From Streptomyces lydicus (GTDB lineage Bacteria; Actinomycetota; Actinomycetes; Streptomycetales; Streptomycetaceae): a stretch of 61,910 bases of DNA. Shown piece by piece: positions 1 to 7,211 of this stretch. Each line of letters begins with the position of its first letter. The stretch's first letter is position 1. A model generated the notes under the pieces. That model did not search any database. It was given only the letters and a program-made list of their open reading frames with translations, and was not told the origin of the DNA. The DNA lies in NCBI RefSeq assembly GCF_000717345.1, contig NZ_JNZA01000042.1:1-61910 (forward strand), in the 5' to 3' direction. The position numbers were made by a program, and so were the translations under genes.

Positions 1-2
1 GA

Positions 3-36
3 GTCTCGTGGGCTCGGAGATGTGTATAAGAGACAG
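3..36. other. Nextera sequencing adapter left in the assembly
   Basis: Bases 3-36 read as the Nextera i7-side transposase adapter, ending in the 19-base Tn5 mosaic end AGATGTGTATAAGAGACAG at 18-36. This is library-construction sequence and not genomic DNA. It shows that the window starts at a contig end, so nothing left of about base 37 is biological and the next few hundred bases may have low read support. Confidence 0.97.
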
Positions 37-87
37 GGCGTGGGGGCGGGTGCACTTTCCTGGTGGGACACGAGCGGCTCCTCGTTT

Positions 88-126
88 CTCCTGTGGAGTG
101 CGGTCTGCTCCTGCGGAGTGCGGTCT
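88..126. repeat. Tandem 19-base repeat near contig end
   Basis: CTCCTGYGGAGTGCGGTCT occurs at 88-106 and again at 108-126 with one difference. Bases 37-211 show no convincing gene. The small open frame there begins inside the adapter and has no ribosome binding site. Confidence 0.7.
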
Positions 127-211
127 TCCCCCGCCGGTGCGCGGACTTCTCCTGAGCGCGGGCTGACTGCCTGCCGGGATCGCGGAGTTCACCCCCGAAT
201 CTCCTGACCCG

Positions 212-241
212 GCAGTAACCTTACTGCGAAGTAAATTTACG
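212..241. promoter_or_regulatory. Putative TetR operator upstream of the MaoC gene
   Basis: The sequence TTACTGCGAAGTAAATTTAC (221-240) holds two nested palindromes, TTACT-n4-AGTAA and GTAAATTTAC. It overlaps a third one, GCAGTAA-CC-TTACTGC (212-227). Nearly the same block recurs at 1818-1838, just upstream of the tetR gene (19 of 21 bases identical). The simplest reading is that the TetR protein encoded at 1099-1791 represses both the MaoC gene and itself. The matching sites are seen directly; the assignment of the regulator is inference. Confidence 0.65.
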
Positions 242-695
242 TGAGGTGACGCAGGGAAGGGAACTCCCCTGCCGGTGACGGACGTTGAATCCGCCGGGGA
301 CGTGTTGCTGCGCAGGGCGCCGCGACTGCTGCCGGCGCTCGCCCGGGGCGTGCTGAACGGCATCGGCAAGCGGCCGCGGCCGGATGCCGTGCTGGACGTC
401 ACCGAGGTACTCGAACTGAGCGTGTACGGCGAGGAGTTGCGGGCACACCGGCGCGGCACGGAAGTGGTGGTGGTGACCGAGGCGCGGCGGGCCGGGCGGC
501 TGGTCCGGGTGGACCGGAGCAGTTATCTGGCGCGGCACCGGACGGCGGCGGGCGCGGGCGGCCCGGATCCGGCCGAGCCGCCCGCCGATGACGCCGCGGG
601 GCCGGTCCCGCGGCCACGGGAGTGGCGGCTGCCCGCCGACCTCGGCCGCCGGCATGCCGCCGTGTCCGGCGACTACCACCCGATCCACCTGCACC

Positions 696-771
696 CGCTC
701 GCCGCCCGACCGCTCGCCGCCCGACCGCTCGCCGCCCGACCGCTCGCCGCCCGACCGCTCGGCCGCTCGGC
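696..771. repeat. 15-base unit x4 plus 8-base duplication inside the MaoC gene
   Basis: CGCTCGCCGCCCGAC occurs at 696-710, 711-725, 726-740 and 741-755, followed by CGCTCGGC twice (756-763, 764-771). The 15-base units keep the reading frame, while the 8-base duplication shifts it. The tract lies in the catalytic hot-dog segment. Confidence 0.95.
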
Positions 772-995
772 TTCCCGCGCGCCCTCGCGCACGGCATGTG
801 GACCTTCGCCCGCTGCGCCGCCGAGGCGGTACCGCCGGGAACCGCGCCCGTACGCCTCACCGCCGCCTTTCGCGCACCGGTGCTGCTGCCGGCGACCGTC
901 ACGTACACCCGGCGGGACGCCCCGGACGGCACGGGCAGCACCCTCCAGCTGCGGGGCGGCCCCGCGGCCGGGCACCCAGAGGGCCGCGTCCACCT

Positions 996-1025
996 GTACG
1001 GGACCGTCACGTACGGGACCGTCAC
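996..1025. repeat. Second 15-base tandem duplication at the end of the MaoC gene
   Basis: GTACGGGACCGTCAC is present twice head to tail (996-1010, 1011-1025) and adds a duplicated YGTVT to the C terminus. It is the second frame-preserving 15-base duplication in the same gene. Confidence 0.9.
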
Positions 1026-1098
1026 GCGCTGACGACGCACCACCCGGGCCCGGGCCGACCGGGCGGACGGCCCGGGCCGAAGGCGACGACCGCCCGCG

Positions 1099-1791
1099 TC
1101 AGCCGCGGCTCTCCCCGCCGCCGACGCCCCCCGGCGTCCACCGTTCGCCGCCCATCAGGTGGCCCAGGCCGGTCCAGGCGAAGTTCATCATCGTGGCCGC
1201 GGCGTCCTTCGCCGTCGGATGCTCCCGGTCGCCCGAAGGCCCCTCGTCCGTACGGGCGTTGGCCCACTCGGCGAGCGACTCGGCCGCGCCGACCAGGGCG
1301 TGCGCGAGGCCCGCCACCTCCCGTTCGGCCAGCTCACCGACACAGCCCGCCTCCTTCGCGGCCATGCCGATCAGCTCCGTGACAAAGGCGACGATCTCCG
1401 CCCGCATCTCGGCGACTTCGAGCGCGAAGGGCTCGCCGTGCGTGCGGGCCTGCTGGTGCAGTACGGCCCAGCCCTCCGGGTGTTCCGCGGTGTGCGCGAA
1501 GAAGCCCTGCAGGCCGCTCCACAGCTGGCGGTCGGCCGCCTCCCCCGGCTGGACGGCCGCCGTCACAGCCGCCACCAGCGCCGCCCGCTCCCGCCGGATC
1601 ACCGCGCTGAACAGTTCTTCCTTCGAGTTCAGGTAGAGATAGACCAGCGGCTTGGACACCCCCGCGACCTCGGCGATCTCGTCCATCGAGGCCGCCCGAT
1701 AGCCGCGCCGCGCGAAGGTCAGCACCGCGGCGTCGAGCATTTGCTGCTCCCGGACCGCCCGCGGCACCCGCTTGCTCTTCACTGCTCCCAC
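1099..1791 (-). CDS. TetR family transcriptional regulator
   Basis: A 230-residue one-component repressor. Residues 10-60 form a typical TetR helix-turn-helix: the RREQQMLDAAVLTFARRGYRAASMDEIAEVAGVSKPLVYLYL pattern, with the recognition helix near VSKPLVYLYLNSK. The C-terminal domain would bind a ligand; it ends in a Gly/Arg-rich tail. The ATG at 1791 precedes KSKRVPRAVREQQ. The gene converges on the broken MaoC gene and has a 21-base operator-like site 27 bases upstream of its start, matching one upstream of MaoC, so autoregulation and control of MaoC are likely. The ligand cannot be told from sequence. Confidence 0.93.
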   Translation of the reverse strand: MGAVKSKRVPRAVREQQMLDAAVLTFARRGYRAASMDEIAEVAGVSKPLVYLYLNSKEELFSAVIRRERAALVAAVTAAVQPGEAADRQLWSGLQGFFAHTAEHPEGWAVLHQQARTHGEPFALEVAEMRAEIVAFVTELIGMAAKEAGCVGELAEREVAGLAHALVGAAESLAEWANARTDEGPSGDREHPTAKDAAATMMNFAWTGLGHLMGGERWTPGGVGGGESRG

Positions 1792-1817
1792 CCTGAATAC
1801 CCCTCCATCCCGCCCCT

Positions 1818-1838
1818 TTACTGCAAAGTAAGTTTACG
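1818..1838. promoter_or_regulatory. Putative TetR operator upstream of tetR
   Basis: TTACTGCAAAGTAAGTTTAC at 1818-1837 matches the block at 221-240 and has the same nested TTACT/AGTAA palindrome. It lies between the tetR start (1791) and the esterase promoter, where it could block tetR transcription. This is a match between two sites in the window and not a known consensus. Confidence 0.65.
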
Positions 1839-1865
1839 ATCTTCGGCCTCCCGCCCCCTCCTTTC

Positions 1866-1904
1866 TTGACAGCCGCACCGGCATAACGAGACGATACGTC
1901 TCGT
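1866..1904 (+). promoter_or_regulatory. Promoter with overlapping 19-base palindromic operator
   Basis: A TTGACA -35 element sits at 1866-1871. About 18 bases on, in the expected -10 position, lies a perfect 8-3-8 palindrome, ACGAGACG-ATA-CGTCTCGT (1886-1904). This geometry is typical of TetR/MarR-type repression of the esterase gene that starts at 1935. It differs from the operator at 1818, so another regulator, perhaps encoded elsewhere, probably acts here. Confidence 0.55.
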
Positions 1905-1934
1905 CACGTTGTCGTAGCTTCCGGAGGTCAGACC

Positions 1935-2861
1935 GTGCAGCAGTTCATCGACGCCGCCCCCGGCATCCGCCTGTGGACCGAGCAGCGCGGTGCCCCCGGG
2001 GCACCCCCGCTGCTGCTGATCATGGGAGCCCAGGCCACCGGCGTCGGCTGGCCCGACGCCCTGGTCGACGCGCTGGCCGCGCACCACCGGGTCATCCGCT
2101 ACGACCACCGCGACACCGGCCGCTCCACCTGGCCGTTCGAGGAGCATCCGTACCGGATCGCGGACCTCGCCGCGGACGTGATCGCGGTCCTGGACGGGCT
2201 GGGCATCGAGCGGGCGCACATCGTCGGCATGTCATTGGGCGGCATGCTGGCCCAGATGGTGCTCGCGGACCACCCCGACCGCGTACTCAGCGCCACTCTC
2301 ATCGGCACCAGCGCCCTCAGCACCACCCCCTACACCCGCCCCGACGGCAGCACCGTCCCGGTCGGCGAACTGCCCGGTATCGCGCCCGAGGTCCTGGAGC
2401 TGTGGGCCCGCCCGGTCGAGGATCACGGCCCGGCCGCGGAGCTGCGCCGCCGGATCGAACACTGGCGGGTACTCGCCGGTGACCAACTCCCCTTCGACGC
2501 CGGGTTCTTCCACGCCCTCGAAGAGCGCGTCATCGAGCACACCGGGCACCACCGGACGGGTACCGCGCACGGGCGGGCCGACAGCGACGGCATGCTGCGC
2601 ACCGAGCAGCTCGCACGGAATCAGGTGCCGACGCTGGTCGTCGCCGCGCCCGCCGAGCCGGTGTTCCCGCCGCCGCACCCCCAGCACCTCGCGCAGTGCG
2701 TGAACGGCGCCCACGTGGTCGAGATCCCGGGCATGGGACATGCACTGCCCCCGGCCGTCCTCGGCTCGCTGGCCGACGCGATCCTCACCCACACCGGGGC
2801 AACGGGTGCCACAGGGACCCCGGAAGCCACGAACGTCACGGGCACGGGCACGCCGGGCTGA
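1935..2861 (+). CDS. Alpha/beta hydrolase, RdmC/aclacinomycin methylesterase-like
   Basis: A 308-residue cytoplasmic alpha/beta hydrolase. The nucleophile elbow GMSLGG puts Ser at residue 100; the oxyanion segment LLLIMGAQATG is at 27-36, and the catalytic His lies in IPGMGHALP. The VIRYDHRDTGRST segment resembles RdmC/DnrP methyl esterases that act on anthracyclines. In RdmC the acid residue is an Asp in a HDPIAP segment; here the aligned segment reads AEPVFPPPH, so the acid may be Glu. The tail after residue 285 is Thr/Gly/Ala-rich. The GTG start has GGAGG eight bases upstream. No polyketide cluster is nearby, so the substrate is unknown; generic esterase is the safe reading. Confidence 0.88.
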   Translation: MQQFIDAAPGIRLWTEQRGAPGAPPLLLIMGAQATGVGWPDALVDALAAHHRVIRYDHRDTGRSTWPFEEHPYRIADLAADVIAVLDGLGIERAHIVGMSLGGMLAQMVLADHPDRVLSATLIGTSALSTTPYTRPDGSTVPVGELPGIAPEVLELWARPVEDHGPAAELRRRIEHWRVLAGDQLPFDAGFFHALEERVIEHTGHHRTGTAHGRADSDGMLRTEQLARNQVPTLVVAAPAEPVFPPPHPQHLAQCVNGAHVVEIPGMGHALPPAVLGSLADAILTHTGATGATGTPEATNVTGTGTPG

Positions 2862-2880
2862 CGGTGCCCGCACACGGCGA

Positions 2881-2919
2881 CGCCCCCACCGGCCAGTGCG
2901 TGCCTGGCCGGCGGGGGCG
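2881..2919. terminator. Bidirectional hairpin between convergent genes
   Basis: CGCCCCC-A-CCGGCCAG (2881-2896) pairs with CTGGCCGG-C-GGGGGCG (2904-2919): 15 pairs, one mismatch and a 7-base loop. It lies between the ends of the esterase (2861) and the symporter (2968). There is no T-run, as is common for actinobacterial terminators. Confidence 0.75.
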
Positions 2920-2967
2920 CCGTACGGGGTCTCGCCTGCCGCCCGGGGGCGGCGGGTGCGCCGAGGG

Positions 2968-4350
2968 TCAGCTCGCGGCCCCGGCGGGAACCGGCTCGGC
3001 CTGGCTGCGGCTGCCGGCCTCGCTGCCGGTCTCGCTCTCACCGATGCGGATGCTGGTGGCGCGGGCGTACGCGTCGCGGTCCAGGATCTTCTCCTTGGCG
3101 GAGACCAGGATCGGGATGACCGACTGGCCGGCGACGTTGGTGGCCGTACGCATCATGTCCAGGATCGGGTCGATGGCCATCAGCAGACCGACGCCCTCCA
3201 GGGGCAGGCCCAGCGTGGAGAGGGTCAGCGTCAGCATGACGGTCGCGCCGGTCAGGCCGGCGGTGGCGGCGGAGCCGATGACCGAGACGAACGCGATCAG
3301 GATGTAGTCACCGACGCCGAGGTGGACGCCGAAGATCTGGGCGATGAAGATCGCGGCGATCGCCGGGTAGATCGAGGCGCAGCCGTCCATCTTGGTCGTG
3401 GAGCCGAACGGCACCGCGAAGGAGGCGTACTCGCGCGGCACGCCGAGGCGCTCGGTGACCTGCTGGGTGACCGGCATGGTGCCGACCGACGAGCGGGACA
3501 CGAAGGCCAGCTGGATGGCGGGCCAGGCGCCGCGGAAGAACTGCAGCGGGTTGACCTTGGCGACGGTCGACAGCAGCAGCGGGTAGACGCCGAACAGGAC
3601 GATCGCGCAGCCGACGTAGATGTCGAGGGTGAACGTCGCGTACTTGCCGATGAGGTTCCAGCCGTACGTCGCGATGGCGTTGCCGATGAGGCCGACGGTG
3701 CCGATCGGGGCGAGGCGGATCACCCACCACAGGGCCTTCTGCAGCAGCTCCAGCACCGAGCGGCTGATGTTGAGGACCGGCTCGGCCTTCTCCCCCAGCT
3801 GGAGCGCGGCGATGCCGGCGACGGCCGCCATGAAGACGATCTGCAGGACGTTGAGCTCGGTGAACGGCGTGATGATGTCGGTGGGGACGATGCCGGTCAG
3901 GAAGTCGATCCAGGAGCCGGCGTGGTCGGGGAGCTTGCCGTCCTTGGGGGTCAGGCCGGTGCCCGCGCCGGGGTGGGTCAGCAGGCCGATCGCCAGGCCG
4001 ATGGCCACCGCGATCAGCGAGGTGGCCATGAACCACAGCAGGGTGCGGGTGGCCAGCCGGGCGGCGTTGTTGACCTGCCGCAAGTTGGTGATCGACACGA
4101 GGATCGCGAAGAACACCAGCGGGGCGACGGCCAGCTTCAGCAGCTGGACGAAGAGATCGCCGATGTGCTGGAGCGTCGAGGTGAGCCAGCCGAGGTCACC
4201 GTTCTTGGCGATCCCTCCGAGCAGCACGCCCAGGGCGAGGCCGATCAGGATCTGGGCCCAGAACGGGACCTTGGGTATGCGGGAGGACTTCGGGGTCTGG
4301 GGGGCCTGTGAGGACTCAGAGGTCTCGGCAGACGTGGACAACGGACACAC
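2968..4350 (-). CDS. Dicarboxylate/amino acid:cation symporter (DAACS, GltP/DctA type)
   Basis: A membrane carrier of the DAACS (SLC1-like) family that couples uptake of dicarboxylates or acidic amino acids to Na+ or H+. From this start it has 460 residues. An Ala/Ser/Thr-rich cytoplasmic leader is followed by about eight membrane segments. The family hallmarks are visible: a serine-rich re-entrant loop (AFVSRSSVGTMPV), FAVPFGSTTKMDGCA, and the substrate-site stretch MAIDPILDMMRTATNVAG. The start is uncertain. GTG 4350 is chosen, but a TTG at 4341 is better spaced from a GGAG; an upstream in-frame ATG at 4479 would add 43 residues unlike the family. It is followed by a bidirectional hairpin and is probably a single-gene transcript. 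Confidence 0.93.
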   Translation of the reverse strand: MCPLSTSAETSESSQAPQTPKSSRIPKVPFWAQILIGLALGVLLGGIAKNGDLGWLTSTLQHIGDLFVQLLKLAVAPLVFFAILVSITNLRQVNNAARLATRTLLWFMATSLIAVAIGLAIGLLTHPGAGTGLTPKDGKLPDHAGSWIDFLTGIVPTDIITPFTELNVLQIVFMAAVAGIAALQLGEKAEPVLNISRSVLELLQKALWWVIRLAPIGTVGLIGNAIATYGWNLIGKYATFTLDIYVGCAIVLFGVYPLLLSTVAKVNPLQFFRGAWPAIQLAFVSRSSVGTMPVTQQVTERLGVPREYASFAVPFGSTTKMDGCASIYPAIAAIFIAQIFGVHLGVGDYILIAFVSVIGSAATAGLTGATVMLTLTLSTLGLPLEGVGLLMAIDPILDMMRTATNVAGQSVIPILVSAKEKILDRDAYARATSIRIGESETGSEAGSRSQAEPVPAGAAS

Positions 4351-4579
4351 TCCGGGGACAGGTGAAACGTCGGAAAACGGCGTGGACGAGCGCCAGGAGG
4401 TCCGTACTTCCGTCAGGATCTCCGGCCGCTGGATCAGATCGGTCAGCGGCGACGACAGGCCGCGGACATACAGCGGCAAAGATCGACGTGCAGGCGCGCC
4501 ACGAGCGGAACGCTCATGGGGAACGGGGGCGCGGCTGCTGTCTGCATGACGAGTACGTTAACACTTGAACTTTGAGGAA

Positions 4580-4598
4580 CCCAAAGAAAATCTTTGGG
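4580..4598. promoter_or_regulatory. Perfect 8-3-8 palindrome upstream of the symporter
   Basis: CCCAAAGA-AAA-TCTTTGGG is a perfect inverted repeat in an unusually AT-rich patch about 230 bases upstream of the symporter start. It could be an operator or a small hairpin in the leader. No matching second site was found in the window. The rest of the 425-base gap 4351-4775 holds only this element and the hairpin at 4641. Confidence 0.5.
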
Positions 4599-4640
4599 AT
4601 CGGGGGGAGTGGACCGGACGAACACACCGCCAACAACGCG

Positions 4641-4685
4641 ACAGGCGCCCGTTCATGGAGCGGAACTCCATCAACGGGCGCCTGT
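4641..4685. terminator. Compound 13+6 bp hairpin
   Basis: ACAGGCGCCCGTT (4641-4653) pairs perfectly with AACGGGCGCCTGT (4673-4685). Inside, ATGGAG and CTCCAT form a second 6-bp stem around a 5-base loop. It lies about 90 bases downstream of the stop of the DUF4229 gene, so it is best read as that gene's terminator, though a small structured RNA is possible. Confidence 0.65.
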
Positions 4686-4775
4686 GGCGCATACGGCGGC
4701 TGTGAGGCGTCTTACAGAAAAGCGGCGCCTGCCGAGAGGCGGAACGGGCTGCGCGGTCCGCGCGGGCGGACGGCC

Positions 4776-5066
4776 CTACTGCAGGCCGTCCTCCTGGCTG
4801 GCGCTGGCCGCGAGCCGCTCACGCTGGCGGTCGACCTTGGCGACGATCTGCTCGGACATCGCGTCACGCTGCTTGCGCAGCAGCACGAAGCTGAGCGGCG
4901 CGGAGATCACGATGGCGAGCAGCAGCAGCCACACGGTGTTGGCGGCGCCCACCGCGAGCGGGATGACGTGGACGTAAGCCAGCCCCCACACCACGGCGAA
5001 GCAGGCGACGAACAGGCCGATGCGAAGGGCGGTGTAGCGGAGCGTGGCGAACTTGGGGCTACTCAC
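4776..5066 (-). CDS. DUF4229 family small membrane protein
   Basis: A 96-residue protein with two hydrophobic helices (about residues 14-32 and 36-56: IGLFVACFAVVWGLAYVHV and AANTVWLLLLAIVISAPLS), then a basic and acidic tail (KQRDAMSEQIVAKVDRQRER) that may be a short coiled coil facing the cytoplasm. This fits DUF4229, a conserved actinobacterial family of unknown function. The GTG at 5066 (VSSPKFATLRY) was chosen because AAGG lies eight bases upstream; a longer in-frame start at 5129 lacks a site. Confidence 0.85.
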   Translation of the reverse strand: MSSPKFATLRYTALRIGLFVACFAVVWGLAYVHVIPLAVGAANTVWLLLLAIVISAPLSFVLLRKQRDAMSEQIVAKVDRQRERLAASASQEDGLQ

Positions 5067-5200
5067 GGACGGGACCTTCTTCTCAACGGCAACCGAAAGG
5101 GTCGCCCTCCAGTCAAGCACACGGCACACGCGATCTTCCGGGCCCCCGGGCTCCGGGGCCCCGGCTCACGGGCGCCGCCGCCGGGCCGCCCCGTCGCGGC

Positions 5201-5725
5201 TCAGCCGAGCTCCAGCCACAGGGTGATGTCGTCGCGGAAGTCACCGTCGGCGACCTTGATCGCGCCGGGCACCCGGCCGACCTCCTTGTAGCCGCAGGCT
5301 TCGTAGAACCGGCGGGCGCCGGTGCCGCCGCGGCAGGTCAGGCGGATGGCCGTGACGCCGTCGAAGGTGCGGGCGGCCTCGGCGACGGCCGCCATCAGCT
5401 GCCGGCCGATGCCCTGCCCCTGGAGCGAGGGGTGGACCATGACGGTGTAGACCCAGATCCAGTGCTGCATCAGGCGGTGGGCGCTGGGCGCGAGGTACGC
5501 GGTCGCCAGCACCCGGCCGGCCTCGTCGCGCCCGACCAGCAGCCGCTCGCGCCCCTCGGCCAGGGCCGTCAGCTTCCTGAGCAGGTCGGGGCGTATGTCC
5601 TCGCGCGTCACCGGCGGGACGAAGCCGACCGCGCCACCCGCGTTGGACACATCGGTCCACAACTCGCACAGGCCGTCGTGGAGTTCGGGAGTGACGGCGG
5701 GGTCCAGGTCGAAACGCACGTTCAT
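5201..5725 (-). CDS. GNAT family N-acetyltransferase
   Basis: A 174-residue GNAT acetyltransferase that would move an acetyl group from acetyl-CoA to an unknown amine. The acetyl-CoA site is visible as VMVHPSLQGQGIGRQLMAA (motif A, Q/RxxGxG/A), followed by the motif B region RRFYEACGYKEVGRVPGAIK. It starts at an ATG (5725) and ends 38 bases before the next upstream gene's downstream neighbour region. It is downstream of mqnE on the same strand (45-base gap), so the two may be co-transcribed, but nothing links it to menaquinone synthesis. Confidence 0.9.
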   Translation of the reverse strand: MNVRFDLDPAVTPELHDGLCELWTDVSNAGGAVGFVPPVTREDIRPDLLRKLTALAEGRERLLVGRDEAGRVLATAYLAPSAHRLMQHWIWVYTVMVHPSLQGQGIGRQLMAAVAEAARTFDGVTAIRLTCRGGTGARRFYEACGYKEVGRVPGAIKVADGDFRDDITLWLELG

Positions 5726-5769
5726 GACCCGGACCCTACGCCCGCCACTGACAGACGGCTCCGACCTGG

Positions 5770-6945
5770 TCAGACGCGCATCGGCTGGGGCGACTCGCGG
5801 CGCTCGGGGTCCGGGCCCGGGTACTCGCGGATGGCCTCGTAGCGGGTGTTGCGCTCGACGGGGCGGAAGCCGGCGTCGCGGATCAGCTCCAGCAGGTCGT
5901 CCCGCGTCAGCTTGTTCGGCGTGCCGTAGTTGTCCGCGTCGTGAGTGATCTTGTACTCGACGACCGAGCCGTCCATGTCGTCCGCGCCGTGCTGGAGGGC
6001 GAGCTGCGTGGTCTGCAGACCGTGCATCACCCAGAAGCACTTGACGTGCGGGACGTTGTCGAAGAGGAGACGGGAGACCGCGAAGACCTTGAGCGCCTCG
6101 GCGCCGGTGGCCATCGTCGTGCGCGCCTGGAGGCGGTTGCGGACCTTGCCGTCCTTCATGTCGACGAAGTCGTGCTGGTAGCGCAGCGGGATGAAGACCT
6201 GGAAGCCGCCGGTCTCGTCCTGGAGTTCACGCAGCCGCAGCACGTGGTCGACGCGGTGGCGGGGCTCCTCGATGTGCCCGTAGAGCATCGTCGAGGGCGT
6301 CTTGAGGCCCTTTTCGTGCGCGAGGCGGTGGATGCGCGACCAGTCCTCCCAGTGGGTGGCGTGGTCGACGATGTGCTGCCGGACCTCCCAGTCGAAGATC
6401 TCGGCGCCGCCGCCCGTGAGCGACTCCAGACCGGCGTCGATCAGCTCGTCGAGGATCTCCGAGGCGGACAGCCCCGAGATGGTCTCGAAGTGGTGGATCT
6501 CGGTGGCGGTGAACGCCTTCAGGGAGACGTTCGGCAGCGCCTTCTTCAACTCGCGCAGCGAGCGCGGGTAGTAACGCCACGGCAGGGTCGGGTGCAGACC
6601 GTTGACGATGTGCAGCTCGGTGAGGTTCTCGTTCTCCATCGCCTTGGCGAGGCGGACGGCTTCCTCGATGCGCATCGTGTACGCGTCCTTCTCCCCCGGC
6701 TTGCGCTGGAAGGAGCAGTAGGCGCACGACGCGGTGCACACGTTCGTCATGTTGAGGTGACGGTTGACGTTGAAGTGGACGACGTCGCCGTTCTTACGGG
6801 TGCGCACCTCGTGCGCGAGGCCGCCCAGCCAGGCCAGGTCGTCGGACTCGTAGAGGGCGATGCCGTCCTCGCGGGTCAGCCGCTCCCCGGCGTGGACCTT
6901 CGCCTCCAGCTCCCGCTTGAGGCCCACATCCATCGACGCAGCCAT
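5770..6945 (-). CDS. mqnE: Aminofutalosine synthase MqnE (radical SAM)
   Basis: A 391-residue radical SAM enzyme of the futalosine route. It adds an adenosyl radical to 3-[(1-carboxyvinyl)oxy]benzoate to form aminodeoxyfutalosine, the first committed steps of menaquinone synthesis in streptomycetes. The [4Fe-4S] cysteines are C70, C74 and C77 in CTASCAYCSFQ, just after HFNVNRHLNMTN. Length and the segments TALHIVNG-like NGLHPTLPW, TATEIHHF and GGGAEIFD match MqnE rather than MqnC. The ATG start has GGGAGG eight bases upstream. Other menaquinone genes (UbiX-, UbiA- and UbiD-like) lie 1-6 kb away on the same strand, separated by a Lrp regulator and a rhomboid gene. Confidence 0.95.
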   Translation of the reverse strand: MAASMDVGLKRELEAKVHAGERLTREDGIALYESDDLAWLGGLAHEVRTRKNGDVVHFNVNRHLNMTNVCTASCAYCSFQRKPGEKDAYTMRIEEAVRLAKAMENENLTELHIVNGLHPTLPWRYYPRSLRELKKALPNVSLKAFTATEIHHFETISGLSASEILDELIDAGLESLTGGGAEIFDWEVRQHIVDHATHWEDWSRIHRLAHEKGLKTPSTMLYGHIEEPRHRVDHVLRLRELQDETGGFQVFIPLRYQHDFVDMKDGKVRNRLQARTTMATGAEALKVFAVSRLLFDNVPHVKCFWVMHGLQTTQLALQHGADDMDGSVVEYKITHDADNYGTPNKLTRDDLLELIRDAGFRPVERNTRYEAIREYPGPDPERRESPQPMRV

Positions 6946-6979
6946 CCGGTCGCCTCCCGTCTCCGCCCTGTCGTCAGGC

Positions 6980-7018
6980 GTCTCTAGCCGTTTCTTCAGC
7001 CGTGTCTCTAGCCGTTTC
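6980..7018. repeat. Direct repeat in the mqnE leader
   Basis: GTCTCTAGCCGTTTC occurs at 6980-6994 and 7004-7018, starting 24 bases apart, just upstream of the mqnE start. On the mqnE strand it may form paired regulator sites or leader structure. The remainder of the gap to 7211 is GACGG-rich and has no gene. Confidence 0.6.
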
Positions 7019-7211
7019 GATGCGTAAAACGAGCTTTGCCGAGCCTACTCCCCCGCCCTGACGGCGGACGGGGCGCCCTGACGGGCGGCCGGCGGGACGC
7101 CCGGACGGACGACGGACGGGCGGCGGACGCGCCACCCACGGAGGCGGACGGGCACCCGTGGCGGGCCCGTCCGTCGCGCGTCTCCGGCCGCTGCCCGGTG
7201 GCCTGTTCGGC

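Larger units (their letters stand above)
275..1032 (+). pseudogene. MaoC-like (hot-dog) dehydratase, frameshifted within tandem repeats
   Basis: Two overlapping frames together encode a MaoC-type enoyl hydratase/dehydratase. The first (from GTG 275) contains the active-site stretch AVSGDYHPIHLHPLAARPL. The second continues with GFPRALAHGMWTFARCAAE and ends at the stop 1030-1032. The break lies at an exact 8-base duplication, CGCTCGGC at 756-763 and 764-771; removing one copy restores one frame. Just before it, a 15-base unit encoding LAARP is present four times where homologues have about one. Either the gene is inactive or this repeat is an assembly error near the contig end. It faces the tetR at 1099. 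In related genomes such proteins act in acyl-CoA or ketide metabolism, but the substrate here is unknown. Confidence 0.8.

Noticed and set aside
22..207. A 61-codon open frame at the contig start
   Set aside because: It begins inside the sequencing adapter and has no ribosome binding site or conserved features.
696..771. Tandem repeats considered as a CRISPR array
   Set aside because: The units are 15 bases, contiguous and without spacers, and lie in coding sequence.
2740..4311. A very long open frame antisense to the symporter, rich in Asp, Gly and Arg
   Set aside because: It is a typical GC-rich shadow of the real gene; the membrane helices and family motifs are on the minus strand.
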